Assembly: GCA_002914845.1 (NCBI GenBank)
Contig: JXTC01000040.1
Coordinates: 947,981-1,011,980 of the forward strand
DNA from: Trema orientale
Lineage: Eukaryota; Streptophyta; Magnoliopsida; Rosales; Cannabaceae
Length of the DNA: 64,000 bases
Direction of reading: 5' to 3'
Under the pieces are notes generated by a model, which worked only from the letters and a program-made list of their open reading frames with translations, had not been told where the DNA came from and searched no databases. Shown piece after piece: positions 36,836 through 48,381 of this stretch. A program made the position numbers and the translations under genes. Positions within the stretch are counted from its first letter, which is position 1; each line of letters starts with the position of its first letter.

Positions 36836-37958
36836 GGATACCCAAGTTTTGGTTCTCGAGTATGTTAACGCCTTTGGGAAAAAGCTCGCATTTTTATGAG
36901 CGTAAGCTTGTTTGGATAAACAGAGAAGAGGAAGAGTCCGAGGTTTTGGACGCAAGGTTAGACTTGGCCAAGACCAATCTATTCCCATCTCGGACAACTG
37001 TTCTCCTAACTTTCTTTTATTTTGGTTTTTTTTTTAAAAAAAAAAAGAAAATTATTACGAAATTTATACTAACTAGGATTCGAATCAAACCCCTCACCTT
37101 CTTTCATTTTCGGTTAATCTCGGTTTTAGTACCGAAATAATAAATTTCAATTTAGTTCTTGTTAAAATTTGAGATCAAATTTATCTCGAATTGTAGTCCA
37201 TCTCAGTTAGCACATCTTGTTATAGAGTAGGGATGACACTGACATAAAAAATAATAATAATAACAATAAAAAATTATAATATTAGCATAATGTGACATTT
37301 GAACATACATGAGCTAAATTATGAAAGACAGAAAAGAAAAAAAAAAAAGTTTAAAGACCAAGTCTTAAATATTTTAAAGTTTGGACCAAAAAAAAAAGAT
37401 TTTGAGTTATTATTCAGGGTTTAGAAATAAGATACAACAAACTTTATCTCTTCTTGATTCAACAATCTCAAGTTTTTCTAATTTAAACCTGTCAACTTGT
37501 TCAAAGGAAATAACTGAAGTTTTTTAATGTTGTATAACTACGAGTTTCATTTTCATAAAAAATAGAAAGAGTTACGAAAGAGAAGAAATAAAAAGTTTAT
37601 CCATATAGATACTAAAGAAGCTTTTTTGATTGTCAATAGCAGATTAAACAACAGACTTCGTACCTTAATACTATTAAATAAACTTATTCTTGACATGATA
37701 ATATTGTACTTACAGTCATCAATTTTCAGTTCATGATTTTACCAATTCTGAGTTATTCCTATTAACTCAAAAGAAATGAAAGTGTCAAGAAAAATGAACA
37801 ACTTTGGATTCTATTGAGATATAACAGAATAAGAAACAAATATCCATGACATACCTTGCAATCAAGTTTCATGAGATTGGTTAAATTTGAGTCTATTAGT
37901 CCATACCAAACAATTGGACCTCTCAGTTTATGTCAAACTCAAAATTTAGGAGATGAGA
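36836..37958. other. Spacer between GLYR copy B and the NMT pseudogene
   Basis: AT-rich. The ORFs at 36581-37140 are extensions or antisense shadows of the GLYR copy B first exon. Nothing else is recognised. Confidence 0.5.
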
Positions 37959-39147
37959 CTACATGAGAACTAGGCCGATCTCCGATGGCTTCAATTCACA
38001 GTTGATTCGGTAATTATAAAGATAGTAGTGAAGCCTCCCATCACCAATCCTACACTTGAGTTCCTCAAAGACAGACTCGTTTTGCATCACATCCAATGCA
38101 TTGAAAACATCATAGTCCTTCTGCTTTGCCATAATAAGAGCATCCTTCATCAGCTGAGCCAGAGGAGTCTTGGTCGAAACATTGTACAAGGAATAAGCAG
38201 CCTTTATACTCTATGATATCGATTCTCCAGTAGAGCAATTGGCAGTGGGAAAAAGCTGCAAAAGTCGGTGATTTCATGAGTTTCAGGGCTCTCAACCACA
38301 TAGCTTTCCATGACATCCTCCTTAGGAAGAAGCCAATGTAAACTGGCTCAAGTACTCCTTAAGCAGCCTTGTCACCTCAGGAACATCATGAAACTTCATC
38401 TCTCTGAAGCCTTGTGTGGATGTCGATCCTAGTAATGCAAACCACACTTTTGCTAGAGCCACGTTACTGCTATCGCCGATTCTGTAATATCTAGTGAAAA
38501 AAAGTTTCCTGGGGTTCAAGTTTCTGTGCCAATACTGGCATGTTGATACTGGAGTTGGGATAACAACTCCCAGTAGCATAAGCTGCTTGCCAAATGTTAT
38601 CCGAGTGAACTCTCCTGGTAAGGTCTTTGATCATCAGTGGACCGAGTCCCTTGAACCTTAGTTTCCTATGAACACAAAGGAAATTGATTTCAGCCATGTT
38701 AACAACATCGTCACGGATGCGAATTCTTGCAGGAACACCAGAAATGAAGGAAATCGGAGTCTTCGAACTTATGACACGGAGAGCAATGTGCCAAGTTTTG
38801 AAATAGCCTGGAGGGCTTAAAACCCGGCGAAGAAACTCCCTTGAGTAGTCAGATCTGAACATATTGTTATCGTCCTCAACAAAGTTATTTGTGAGAAAAT
38901 TATAAACCTCTGTCATCATCTCTTCAGAGTCGACATCACAAGTGACCCATTCAAAATTTTTGGCAAGTTTGTAAGGTTCTTTTTTGACTTCAGATAAGGC
39001 TATTGGATTCTCTATGGGACTTTCTGGCAAGCTAGTACTATTCCCCTTATCCTCGAATTGTTTAACGGGTTGGGTTTGCCAAAACTTATGCCTTCTTTGG
39101 GGAGTTGGAGATCCAGTGGCGTTAGAAGATGTACTGCTACAATCCAT
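37959..39147 (-). pseudogene. NMT1: N-myristoyltransferase pseudogene
   Basis: Glycylpeptide N-tetradecanoyltransferase attaches myristate to N-terminal glycines. This locus starts MDCSSTSSNATGSP and keeps HKFWQTQPVKQF, NFEWVTCDVDSEEM, GVPARIRIRDDVVNMAEINF, LCVHRKL and TRRVHSDNIWQAAYA. It then loses frame: an extra base near 38568 shifts TPVSTCQYWHRNLNPRKL into another frame. A deletion near 38337 removes the segment between LLKEYLSQF and WLLPKEDVMESYVVE and shifts the frame again, and a stop or frame break near 38215 precedes the C-terminal [17 protein letters not shown] and [18 protein letters not shown]. The C-terminal leucine-rich end is still recognisable. No introns are needed across 1.2 kb. 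With at least three disabling lesions, no full enzyme can be made. Whether it arose by retroposition cannot be judged here. Confidence 0.87.
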
Positions 39148-39526
39148 TTTAAACTTTTAATGTAATTTTCAGAAGTGTACCTGAAAAGAAATGATGTTTA
39201 TAGAATTTCATCAGTCTTTTGGATTTTTCTTTTTGTTTCAATCTAAATATAAAGCCATAAATCTAAGACTAGCTAACCAAATATGCTAATTAGCCATTAA
39301 TTCTGATCACTTATTAGAATCTTTCTTTCTGTTACTGTTAGGGAAATTCACATAGAACCAAGAACACAACAACCCAAATCGGACCAAGAACCGATCAGAA
39401 CTAACAAAAATAATGACAGCAAAACCAGAAAACATAAAAGAAAACAAGCAAAAACACACCAGGGTCTTAACAAGAGGCAAGGTGAGGGGATCAATGAATC
39501 AATCACACATACCATCCAAAAACTTA
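39148..39526. other. Upstream spacer of the NMT pseudogene
   Basis: No gene is seen. It ends at the left TTA flank of the Harbinger-like element. Confidence 0.4.
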
Positions 39527-40462
39527 GGGCCTGTTTGGCATTATTTTTTGTTTTCTGTTTTCAAAGTTGTGTTTTCAGAAATGAGAACAAAAACTGTTTT
39601 ATAATGTTTTCAGAAAATAATGGGTGTTTGGCAAATGTTTTCTAGAACCATTTTTTAGAGAAAAAAATTATATGAATATAAAAAATCGTATTTGTATTAT
39701 AAAAAAAAAATATTTAGAAAGAAAAAGTCAACAGAGAGTAACCAGAGATAAATTCAAGTAAGGAAATGAGGAGAGAAAAAGTCATAAGAGAAAAGATAAT
39801 AAAAGATAATAATGAGAGAGAAAGTGATAAGAGAGAATAGGGAAATAAAAAGTGTTGAGAAAGATAGAAGAAAAAAAAAACTAATGAAAACACACAAAAA
39901 AGAGAAAGTAATAAGAATGCATGAGAATAGAAAATAAAGATAAAAAAAATTATAAAAAACAAAGTAGGAATAGAGAATGAGGAGAGAGATAATGTGATTA
40001 AAAAAAAATAAAGGGATAGAAAATGATTAAAGAAAAAGTGATGGAATAAAATAAAGAGAGAGAAAATAATGAGAAAGAATAAGGAGAGAGAAAGTGATGA
40101 AAAAGAATGAGGAGAGAGAAAGTGATGAGAGATAATAAGGATTGAGAGAATGAAGAGAGAGAAAGTGATGAGAGAGTGAGGAGAGAGAAAGTTATGAGAG
40201 AGTGAGTTACGAGAGAGAAAGTTACGAGAAAATGTGTATACGAAAGTCATATAAATTTCTTTTTATTTTTTTAAAGAAAGAAAAAGTTAAGAAAACACGA
40301 GAACAACATTTTGTTGTTCTCTGAATTTTCTGTTTTCTTTAACTCTGTTTTTAAAAACTGTTCTCAGAGAACAATGCCAAATACCCTTACTTGTTCTCAG
40401 AAAACAGTTTTCTGTTTTTAAAAACAAAAAACTGTTTTTTAGTTATGATGTCAAACAGCCCC
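39527..40462. mobile_element. Harbinger/Tourist-like non-autonomous element with GA-rich core, 936 bp
   Basis: The left end is GGGCCTGTTTGGCATTAT and the inverted right end GGGGCTGTTTGACATCAT. Both are flanked by TTA (39524-39526 and 40463-40465), the usual 3-bp target of PIF/Harbinger elements. Subterminal parts are inverted (blocks such as TTTTTGTTTTC and GTTCTCAGA). The core, about 39714-40250, is a degenerate GAGAGAAAGTGATGA-type tandem repeat. A long minus-strand ORF across the core is an artefact of that repeat. Because the flank is only 3 bp, a hAT origin is not excluded. Confidence 0.6.
39714..40250. repeat. Degenerate GA-rich tandem repeat
   Basis: Repeated units resemble GAGAGAAAGTGATGAGAGA with many variants. 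It forms the core of the surrounding mobile element and has expanded inside it. Confidence 0.6.
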
Positions 40463-40465
40463 TTA

Positions 40466-41614
40466 GGTTCTAGAGATTAGTTTTCTCATTTTGCTACCAA
40501 GAATTAAAAAGGTCATTCTTCTCTTTTATAGTTTTCTCCATAAAAGTTTTGTTGGGAACTTAGATTTTTCCTACATTCCACTCTTGTATTATTTCTCTTT
40601 ATGTTAATCATCTTAATATACTTGTACATATAATATATATATATATAAGAAATTATATGCTTATATCATATATTCATTTATATGCATATGAACATGGATA
40701 AATATCCCGAACCAATTAACATGTTTTTTAAGTGTTGGATCTTGTTCTAGCTAATAAACAAGTTAATTATACAAAGACATTGTTCATGTTCATAATTATA
40801 TATGTTCCTAGTTGATTGGCACGTTTGAGCACTAGATCTTATTATATGCCAATGTACAGTTTGATCTTGTTCAAACTACAAGACAAGTTAATCAAAAGAA
40901 ACATATTAATTAGATGATCATAACTTCATTCCTATGCATTGTACGGTCAATCAGTGTTCGATAAACTTTATTCTATCAGCATTGATACGCCAAAATCACA
41001 TCATCTAGCATATCTTTATGCATTTGTCTACGTGTCAATTTTGAACTAATAACGACTGGCAATCAATTTGACCGACACATAAGTCTGTGTACTAACATGC
41101 TCCGCCCGAACCCCGGAATACTATTATTAATATTATCTTTTGAGTTTAAAACTTATAATAAATTTATATCCTCTTTTTAGTCAAACACCAATGGGATAAG
41201 ACCCGCCATCCAACTCCCAGCAAATAATCCTATTAGCAGAGTAGGAAGTTTCCATGATAACGCCAAATATAGTTGCAACACTCATCGCCGGTCACTCCCT
41301 TTTCTTCCATTAAAAAACAATTCTAGGAAAATCAACAGAAGCGAGTAAAAGTATGGCAAAGAATTATAAGCAATCTAGTTGTGGTCTTATACACAACAAT
41401 TTTTACAGCATGCCCAAGATCTTACCTGCCACAGGAATTTTTGAAACGAAAGGACTTCGAAATCTAAAATTTATATTAGTGCCCCTGATTTGCTAGAATT
41501 CTGTACCTTTTGGAATTTTTGTACAATTAAAACGACTGTAAATCATATTCTCCATCAGCTAGCGAGTAAAGGTAAATCGGAAGTCTATACCAAAATGTGA
41601 AATCAACAAAGTTA
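40466..41614. other. AT-rich spacer
   Basis: No open frame or conserved exon is seen. Its right end should include what was the 3' UTR of the RRM-protein pseudogene. Confidence 0.45.
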
Positions 41615-43447
41615 TCACTTGCTATAAGGATGATATCTCCTAGCCACAGAACCACCAGACCTATCATATCCATTAGAAGGATCGAAACTTACACCAGCAC
41701 CAGCTCCATTTCCATACTGCCACCATAAGCGGTAGCGCCACCATAACCATCAAGCATGCCATAATTGCTGCCGCCGAATACAGCACCAGTACTACCATAC
41801 ATAGGTCCACCATATCCAAATCCATTAAGTATCCACCATAACCACAGTAAAAACCAGCATAGTTTCCACTATAGCTTCCCCCAAACTTACCATAAGCATC
41901 ATAGATGCCATAGCCACCATAGCTCTGTCCCATTTTATTGCTGTACCGACCTCCATGCCCAGCTGCAGTACCACCAAAACCATCGAACTTAGTGGTAGCA
42001 TTACCACTGTTATCACCACCTGCCCTTTTACGTTCAGCCCATTTTATTTCAACCTACAAATAATGGTAAAGTGCACGAGTTACAAGCATTTCATTTCAAA
42101 ATCATAACAAATCCTTATCATCGTTCTATTTGCTAACTCTGAAAGGGTAATGATTATTCTTTTCATAGCAATTTCCTCACGACTACTGATATACCTGTTT
42201 GCCTCCAAGTTCATTTAATTTTCTCTGAGAAAAGATTTGTTCAACAGCATCTTCATTCTCAAATGTGACAAATCCAAAACCTCTAGATCGCCCGCTTTCA
42301 TGATCTAGCACGATCTGATATTCAATGATGCCACCATATAGAGAGAAGTGCGCCCTCAGTTCATCTGCATCATGCAACGGTATGGTCAAAAAGGAGAAAC
42401 TATTTAACAAAATAACAAAAGATCAAAAAGTTAAGGTTCAACCGTAACACCATTGGCCAAATATCGAGGTAATCCACCAACAAAAATCTTCTTCGTCTTG
42501 GATGCCCCCTTGGCCTCCAAATCCTCCCTCGGGACCGTCCTTTTGACTTCCACCTGATATAGAAATATTTTCATTACCAACAGAGTGACCAGTCATACGT
42601 AAGTACCAAAAGCTAGGAGTGGAGATCAACAACAATAGGGACATAAGGCACTACCTCTCTACAAACCCATATCCCCTTGGCCTCCCAGATTGTTTGTCAT
42701 ACATTATGACAGAGTCAGTTATCTCTCCATACTTTTTAAAGTAACGGCGAAGTTTTCTGAAAAACAAATCACCATTAAATCTAATGGGAAGTTGATCCCA
42801 AACAGGGTAACAACATAAAAGAGAATAGCATAACAGGTTAATAAGCATGGATGGATGAAAAAAAAGGAAAATAGAAGTCGACCAAATAACACCACCTTCT
42901 TTCTTATAAAGGATTTTTTTTTTTTTTTTTTTTTGAAACACTTCTTATAAAGGATTTTAAGGTCGAAAACAAAAATGGAAAAAAAAAAATTGATGACTTT
43001 TAAAAAATGTTCTTTACTAGTTTGGTGACAAATTCGAAAGCAATTGAAATGCATTTATACTTAAACAACTAAATCATTCATAGGAGTTGAATTACATAGT
43101 AGACTGTAAATTAGTAATAACATTTTTATAGCAATCTGTGATATCAAAAAATCTTAACCAAGTACATTCAGTAGTTTCCCAAGAAACGCCTCCAACGAAA
43201 AGTTTCCTACCACGTAGAAAAACACCAATATTTCAATACAAGAGGAAAAAGGATATATTGTTCTGTACTTCAGCAAGGGTACCCTATATCTTGAAAGCTA
43301 TGTTATAAATACATAAACCCTTACTGACCCAGAAGCCGAATCACGGTGACCAATCGAACCCCTGACCATAATGCCTTCATATGAAGATTTCGGTTCAAAT
43401 TGTCCATGAAGTCCTCTGTAATGACCCAGTTGAGAATGATCATCCAT
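41615..43447 (-). pseudogene. Two-RRM RNA-binding protein pseudogene (At1g17640 type)
   Basis: The first exon (from 43447) reads MDDHSQLGHYRGLHGQF. Next come RRM1 pieces GRKLFVGGVSWETTE and YFKKYGEITDSVIMYDKQSG ending RPRGYGF. The linker VEVKRTVPRED follows, then an intact-looking RRM2, KTKKIFVGGLPRYLAN and DELRAHFSLYGGIIEYQIVL to RSRGFGFVTFENEDAVEQ, then VEIKWAERKRAGG and a Gly/Tyr-rich tail ending RRYHPYSK. This matches the Arabidopsis At1g17640 family, which also ends in a DRYHPYQK-like tail. Lesions are a frame mismatch with a predicted stop at the junction of the first two RRM1 exons, loss of the C-terminal strand of RRM1 (RGYGF is followed directly by the linker), and two small indels in the tail near 41828 and 41716. 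A very divergent gene is possible, but pseudogene is the better reading. Confidence 0.75.
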
Positions 43448-43934
43448 TTGGCCTTAGGGCTTTTCAAGTTCCACTTTTTCAAAACCTACAGAGATGTAAA
43501 TAAGCAAAAGTTATATGTATCTGCATAACTAACCAACCATTGCTAATTGCTTTTTCCTTTGAGAGAATTTTATACCTTAAACCGAAATTTCCCGGGAATG
43601 AAAAACAAGGCGCGGGAATTGAAATTTCGGTAGCTGTGGTTGCAGAAACCCTAGGGCTGTGAGAATCTTGGACATTACGCCACGGGATATTCCTCTTAAA
43701 CGTTGTCCTTTTATCTCTTGCTAAATAACCTCTCTTTTGGGAATTTGACTGAGAATGGATTGAATATAAAATGTGTTTTAAATTTTTTTTTTTCTTAAGA
43801 AAGGTTTGTTTATGGGGTTTTTACATCCAAAATGGACTCATTCATAAATACTACCAAAACAAACTCTCATTTTTATGTCACACATCTCAAATTATTTAAA
43901 TATATTATTCCGTAATAAATCTTAAAACACCTTA
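43448..43934. other. Upstream region of the RRM pseudogene
   Basis: Probable former 5' UTR and promoter of the minus-strand RRM gene. No separate gene is recognised. Confidence 0.4.
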
Positions 43935-44310
43935 GGTCATATTTGGTTAGTGGAATGGAATAATAATAGTAACGAGCAATGTAATAAAGTGACATTAGAA
44001 TAAGAATGAAAATAGTATTTCTTTGTTTGGTTGATTTAGTATAATGAAATTGAATAAATATTATATTGACCAAAATACCATTATTTTTAAATGTCCTAGT
44101 AGCGCAAAAAAGAAAAATGATGTATTAAAAATAAAAATAAAATTTTGAAATCATGATTATATAGTTTTTTGGGTGGAATTATTATTCTACTAAATGATAA
44201 AATTATGATTCCAAAAAAATCCTATTCATTTATTTAAATGTCAAAGCAGACAATGGAATGGGAATGAGAATTCTATTCCAGAGTTGATTGAACCAAACCA
44301 AACATGCATC
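43935..44310. mobile_element. Candidate hAT-like MITE
   Basis: The left end contains CATATTTGGTTAGTGGAATG and the inverted right end CATGTTTGGTTTGGTTCAAT; both are followed by GGAAT-rich blocks. The TTTGGTT termini and AT-rich core resemble common plant MITEs. No reliable target duplication was seen. Confidence 0.4.
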
Positions 44311-44923
44311 AGTTTGAGGGGTTTTCTGTTTTGTTTTTTTTTTTTTTAACTTGGCCCTGGTCAACAATTTTTACCAAGGATAAGTTTGGAATTCTAAAAT
44401 TTTTATTCAGAATTTTAAAATTTTTATCTTAAAAAAAGTCTAATTTTGTAATTGTTTTATTTATAGGTTTAAAAGAAGGTCAAAACTAATATTACCCTTA
44501 AAGAAATTATATAAAAGTTGTAAGAATTTGCGAATACTTCCTAAAAAATATTATCCCGGAATATAATTTCATATATGGACACACACATACACTAGTGTTA
44601 ATAGGAGACTTTCAACCATAATAACTTAACACCAATCTCTGTCAATATCCATTGGAATAAGTCCTGGTAATTCTCTTCATAGAGCAATGAATCCTAGTGA
44701 TTTACTTTTCATGATGTTTAAGCTAACAATTTATCAGAATTCAGAAAGTAAAAGGAACACTAGACCCGAAACAAGACAAACGAATAGGTTAACATCACAT
44801 ATGTTGCATGATGAGGTATTACATAAGTAATAGATTAGCGAGTTGTGTGAATAATACAACGGGTAAAAGAACACCACAAAAATATATATCACAAACAGAC
44901 AACAAATATTACTCTTCTTTCCA
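44311..44923. other. Spacer and FHA gene 3' flank
   Basis: No exon is seen. The part nearest 44923 should be the 3' UTR of the FHA gene on the minus strand. Confidence 0.45.
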
Positions 44924-46265
44924 TTAATCATCATCATCCTCAAATTCTGCCTCCTCTTCATCATCGTCGCCACCTGTTTCTTCATCTTGGTCCAATTCAT
45001 CATCACCAGCAATAAAGCCTCCAAGCGTTTCATCTTCATCATCGTCGTCGTCATCATCATCTGCTCTGTGAATCTTCTTCTGTTGAGAAGTTTTACTGCC
45101 TTGAGTGTCCTTGAGAGGTGGTTTGTTGTCACGGTCCTTTGATCTTGTAGAATATTTTGGCCTATTATTAGTCTTTCTCATATTGGAAACCACATCCTTA
45201 TCATCTTCACTCTCACCTGTCCAATTATCATCCTCATTTTTTTCACTCTTTTTCCTCTTTTTCCTCACACCCTTTTTCTTTTTCTTCTCAAATTCATCAT
45301 CATCATCGTCATCATCATCATCCTCACTTCCTTTGCTATCTTCTTCAAGAAACCAGTCCCAGCTCTTCACATCACGAATCACATGCTTGGGATAGAGGTC
45401 GAACTCATGCCCCATTACAACAAAACCAAACTCTGCATTTCCAACAAGAACGTATCAAAATCATCAGAATCCTAACAATGCCAACTTAAATGCAATTCAC
45501 CAATATAAAATGAGCTTAATAATCAATGAAGTACTCTTCTTCTGAAAAGAAAAGGCATAAAATTCAAAACCCCATTGATTTCATTTCCTAAATTTTTCTC
45601 ATTGCAGCAATCCAAACATACTCCACATATAAACCCTATGCTAGATTTACTTATATACTTATCATTATCATACATTGAATTAAAGGCAGAAACAAAAATC
45701 AAAGTATAAAGATTTTTAATATAACAATAAGAATTATATCACAAATCATTAAAGGTTTCATTTTTTTTTTTTTAAATTTCCAATGAGCAATAACAGAGGA
45801 CCTTAAGCAATTAGGTTTAGAGGCCACACCTTTAACTGGGTCAATGCCTGAAATGTCAAAACCCTCAAATTCCGACCCAGCTCCCAAGCTCTCAGCCAAT
45901 TCACTCTCACCCTCAAAAATCCTCTTCCCCCTATCTTCTTCAACCCCAAAATTTCTCAAATTGAACCAACTGGGTCCCTTCCCAGACACGCAGAACCAAT
46001 CCCCAGCTGCCAACTCACCCTTCTCCGACCTCCTGAAAACCCTAACTTCCCCATCCTCCTTGCTCCATACCCAAACCGGGTTCTTCCCCAGCACCTCAAA
46101 CGAAACCCTAGGCTCCGTCGGACCGGGTTTGACCTCGAGGGCCACGTGGTGACGAGACACTGTCCGGTCGTCCGTACTGAGCCCAAACCCTCTCCCAAAC
46201 ACGGTCTTGTGGCCATTCTCAAGCTCGAATTTTGCACCGTCTTGGCCTTCGATCTCCATGGCCAT
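44924..46265 (-). CDS. FHA-domain protein with acidic/basic C-terminal tail, 314 aa
   Basis: Two exons, 46265-45830 and 45432-44924, join in frame. Residues about 1-110 form an FHA domain: FELENGHKTVFGRGFGLS is followed by DDRTVSRHHVALEV, which holds the G-R and S-x-x-H residues that contact phosphothreonine. After the junction (DPVKEFGFVVMGHEFDLYP), a short conserved WDWFLEED segment leads to a low-complexity tail of Asp runs alternating with Lys/Arg clusters (KKKKKGVRKKRKK, likely nuclear localisation) and a final acidic stretch. FHA domains read phosphothreonine marks, often in nuclear DNA-repair or RNA-processing contexts, but the partner here is unknown. The ATG at 46265 is used; ATG 46259 is equally possible. 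Codons upstream remain open but lack an ATG. Confidence 0.83.
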
Positions 46266-48381
46266 GGAGATTGGACTCCTCGGAGGGTCCAAATTCGAAT
46301 TATTCAAATTTTATGGGGTGTTTCCGCGAGTTATGACTTATCTGCACCCGTTTATTTCTCATTAGGCCCCCACAATTGGAGACTCCACGTGCCATGCACG
46401 TGCGATGAATTCGAGCCTTTTTGAGTTTGAGAAGAAAACAAACGACAAAACGACAACCTATATATGGCCCCCGTGACTGGCCTTGTCGTAATAAACATTC
46501 AATTTTTCATGTCCTTTGGCGCTCTCTACAAAGTTCCCCCTTTTTTTTTTTTTTGGAAAAAAAAGGTTTATAATTCATTAAGTTTCATTATTGTTAAAGT
46601 TTTCTTGTAAATAAAAGTTTTAATAGCATTAAATTGTAAAATAATTGTAAAAATATTACGTATAAGTAATATTTCATCAAATTTTAGTGCGAGTAATAGC
46701 CACACCTCCTTATAATATGGAAGATCTAAATCCAAATCTCCACTCCTAATAATGATAAATAATTATCATGAGAAAAATAATTAGAACGATATAAGCATTA
46801 TACTATATCTTAATATTTAATGCATATTCTTTTTTAAATTCATTCATTAGTTGCCACCCAAACTGCAAACTTACTGGGTCATTCAAATTACATTATCAAA
46901 ATGTTTAGCATTTTCAATATTTATATATATATATATCAAATGAACTATTTATCAGGCCTTTTATTTATTTTATTATTTTATAATATTTTTAAAAAATTAG
47001 ATATGACCAAACCAAAACAAAACAAAACAACAAATATTTGCAAATTATTTTTAGAGCAAAAGGCCCAAAAGGGTATGGAAGGTAATTATGTTTCCCCCCG
47101 CAAAAACACGAGTTTTAGTTGTTGTCGTATTCAGTGTCCGCGTGAGAGCGGTCGCTGACGGAAACAACGAAAACGACGTCGTTTTCATATAATTTTAAAA
47201 ATTGGGCTAAAACAAACACAACATTATCAACAGTGGCTCTATCTACGACCTTTAAATCAGGGGGGTTAATCTGTGGCAGACGACATCACCGTCGTCGTCG
47301 TTGTGGAGGGTTTTGGTTGATTGTTTCGTGATCTCGGTTCCGGGTTCAAGGTCGTCGATTTCTGATACTCTTTTTCCCGTACTTGTCGTTTCGGCTCACA
47401 ACTTCCCCCACTTTCTCAGTTAAGTATAATACACTTTATTATTATTATTGTTATTATTTTATTTATTCATTTAATTTTAGATTTCAGAGTTCTGGGGTTA
47501 GGGTTTCTTTTGCTTTTGGGTGCTGATGATTCGTGGGTTTTGTTTATGGTTAACATGTGAATAAGGATATGGGAAAACTTTTAAACCCAGAAAAGTTTGC
47601 TTCTTTGTGAGGAGGATTAAGCTTTTGGGCCAATTTTTATTTTCTGCTTATTCCTGTTTGGGACTACAGACTGTTGACTTTGAGGCTTTATGTGTTGTAG
47701 GTGCAGAGAAGGGACTAATTTTGATTTGGGTCTTTTTTTTTTTTTTTTTTTTTAACAACTCTTTTTTTGTTTTTCTTTAAGGGTTTCGCCTGTGAAACCC
47801 AAGTCAGGTTCCTTGAAGCTTCTTACGGATTATTTAAATTGAATAAGATAAGTAAAGATTAAGTTAAGAGGGAAGAAATAAAATAAAATAAAATCCGGGT
47901 ATGAAAAAGGAAATAAGGAAGTCAAAAAATTATTGGCAAGCACTTTCAATTTCTAATGTTTTCTAAAAGTTGAACATTCAGATAATTTAAAATGGGTTTT
48001 GATCAGTTAGCAAGAAGTATGACTAGGGGCTGTTTTAAATATTGGATGCAGATCTCAACCTCTAATTTAAGGCAGTTTGGAATGAATGAGAGAAATACTG
48101 AAAGTTAGTGACTTCAGTTATGAGCTTAATTATGTATACGTCTCACTATATGTTGATAAGGTTTATTACTCCCTTCGGTGACTGTTTGTGTCTGTGTTTT
48201 AAATGTATGCTCTGACTATGCTGGTCAGTGAAATAATTTTGAGACCCTCAAAGTCATATCTTGAGCTTGAACATTACATCATGATTACTGGATCACGGAG
48301 AATTTATAAGTAGTAACTTGACATAAGGAAAATAAAGCAATTCATGAATCTAACTTTGCTTATGCATTGTCATCAGTTGAA
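46266..48381. other. Divergent promoter region with MAIL-type gene 5' UTR
   Basis: This lies between the FHA gene (minus) and the MAIL-type gene (plus). It holds a perfect 18-bp palindrome at 47169-47186. About 47270-47420 looks like a 5' UTR exon, with a long UTR intron before the start codon at 48382. No coding gene is seen. Confidence 0.45.
47169..47186. promoter_or_regulatory. Perfect palindrome with GACGTC core upstream of the MAIL-type gene
   Basis: GAAAACGACGTCGTTTTC is an exact 18-bp palindrome centred on GACGTC, a core bound by plant bZIP factors. It lies in the promoter-proximal region of the plus-strand gene. A close relative, GAAACGACGCCGTTTT, occurs upstream of the PP7-like gene. 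Confidence 0.45.

Noticed and set aside
39714..40250. 178-codon minus-strand ORF rich in Ser, Leu and Phe
   Set aside because: It is a translation of the GA-rich tandem repeat inside a mobile element and has no domain.
42651..43054. ORFs rich in Lys/Phe next to RRM1
   Set aside because: They are intron sequence around an A/T homopolymer joined to a true RRM1 exon fragment.
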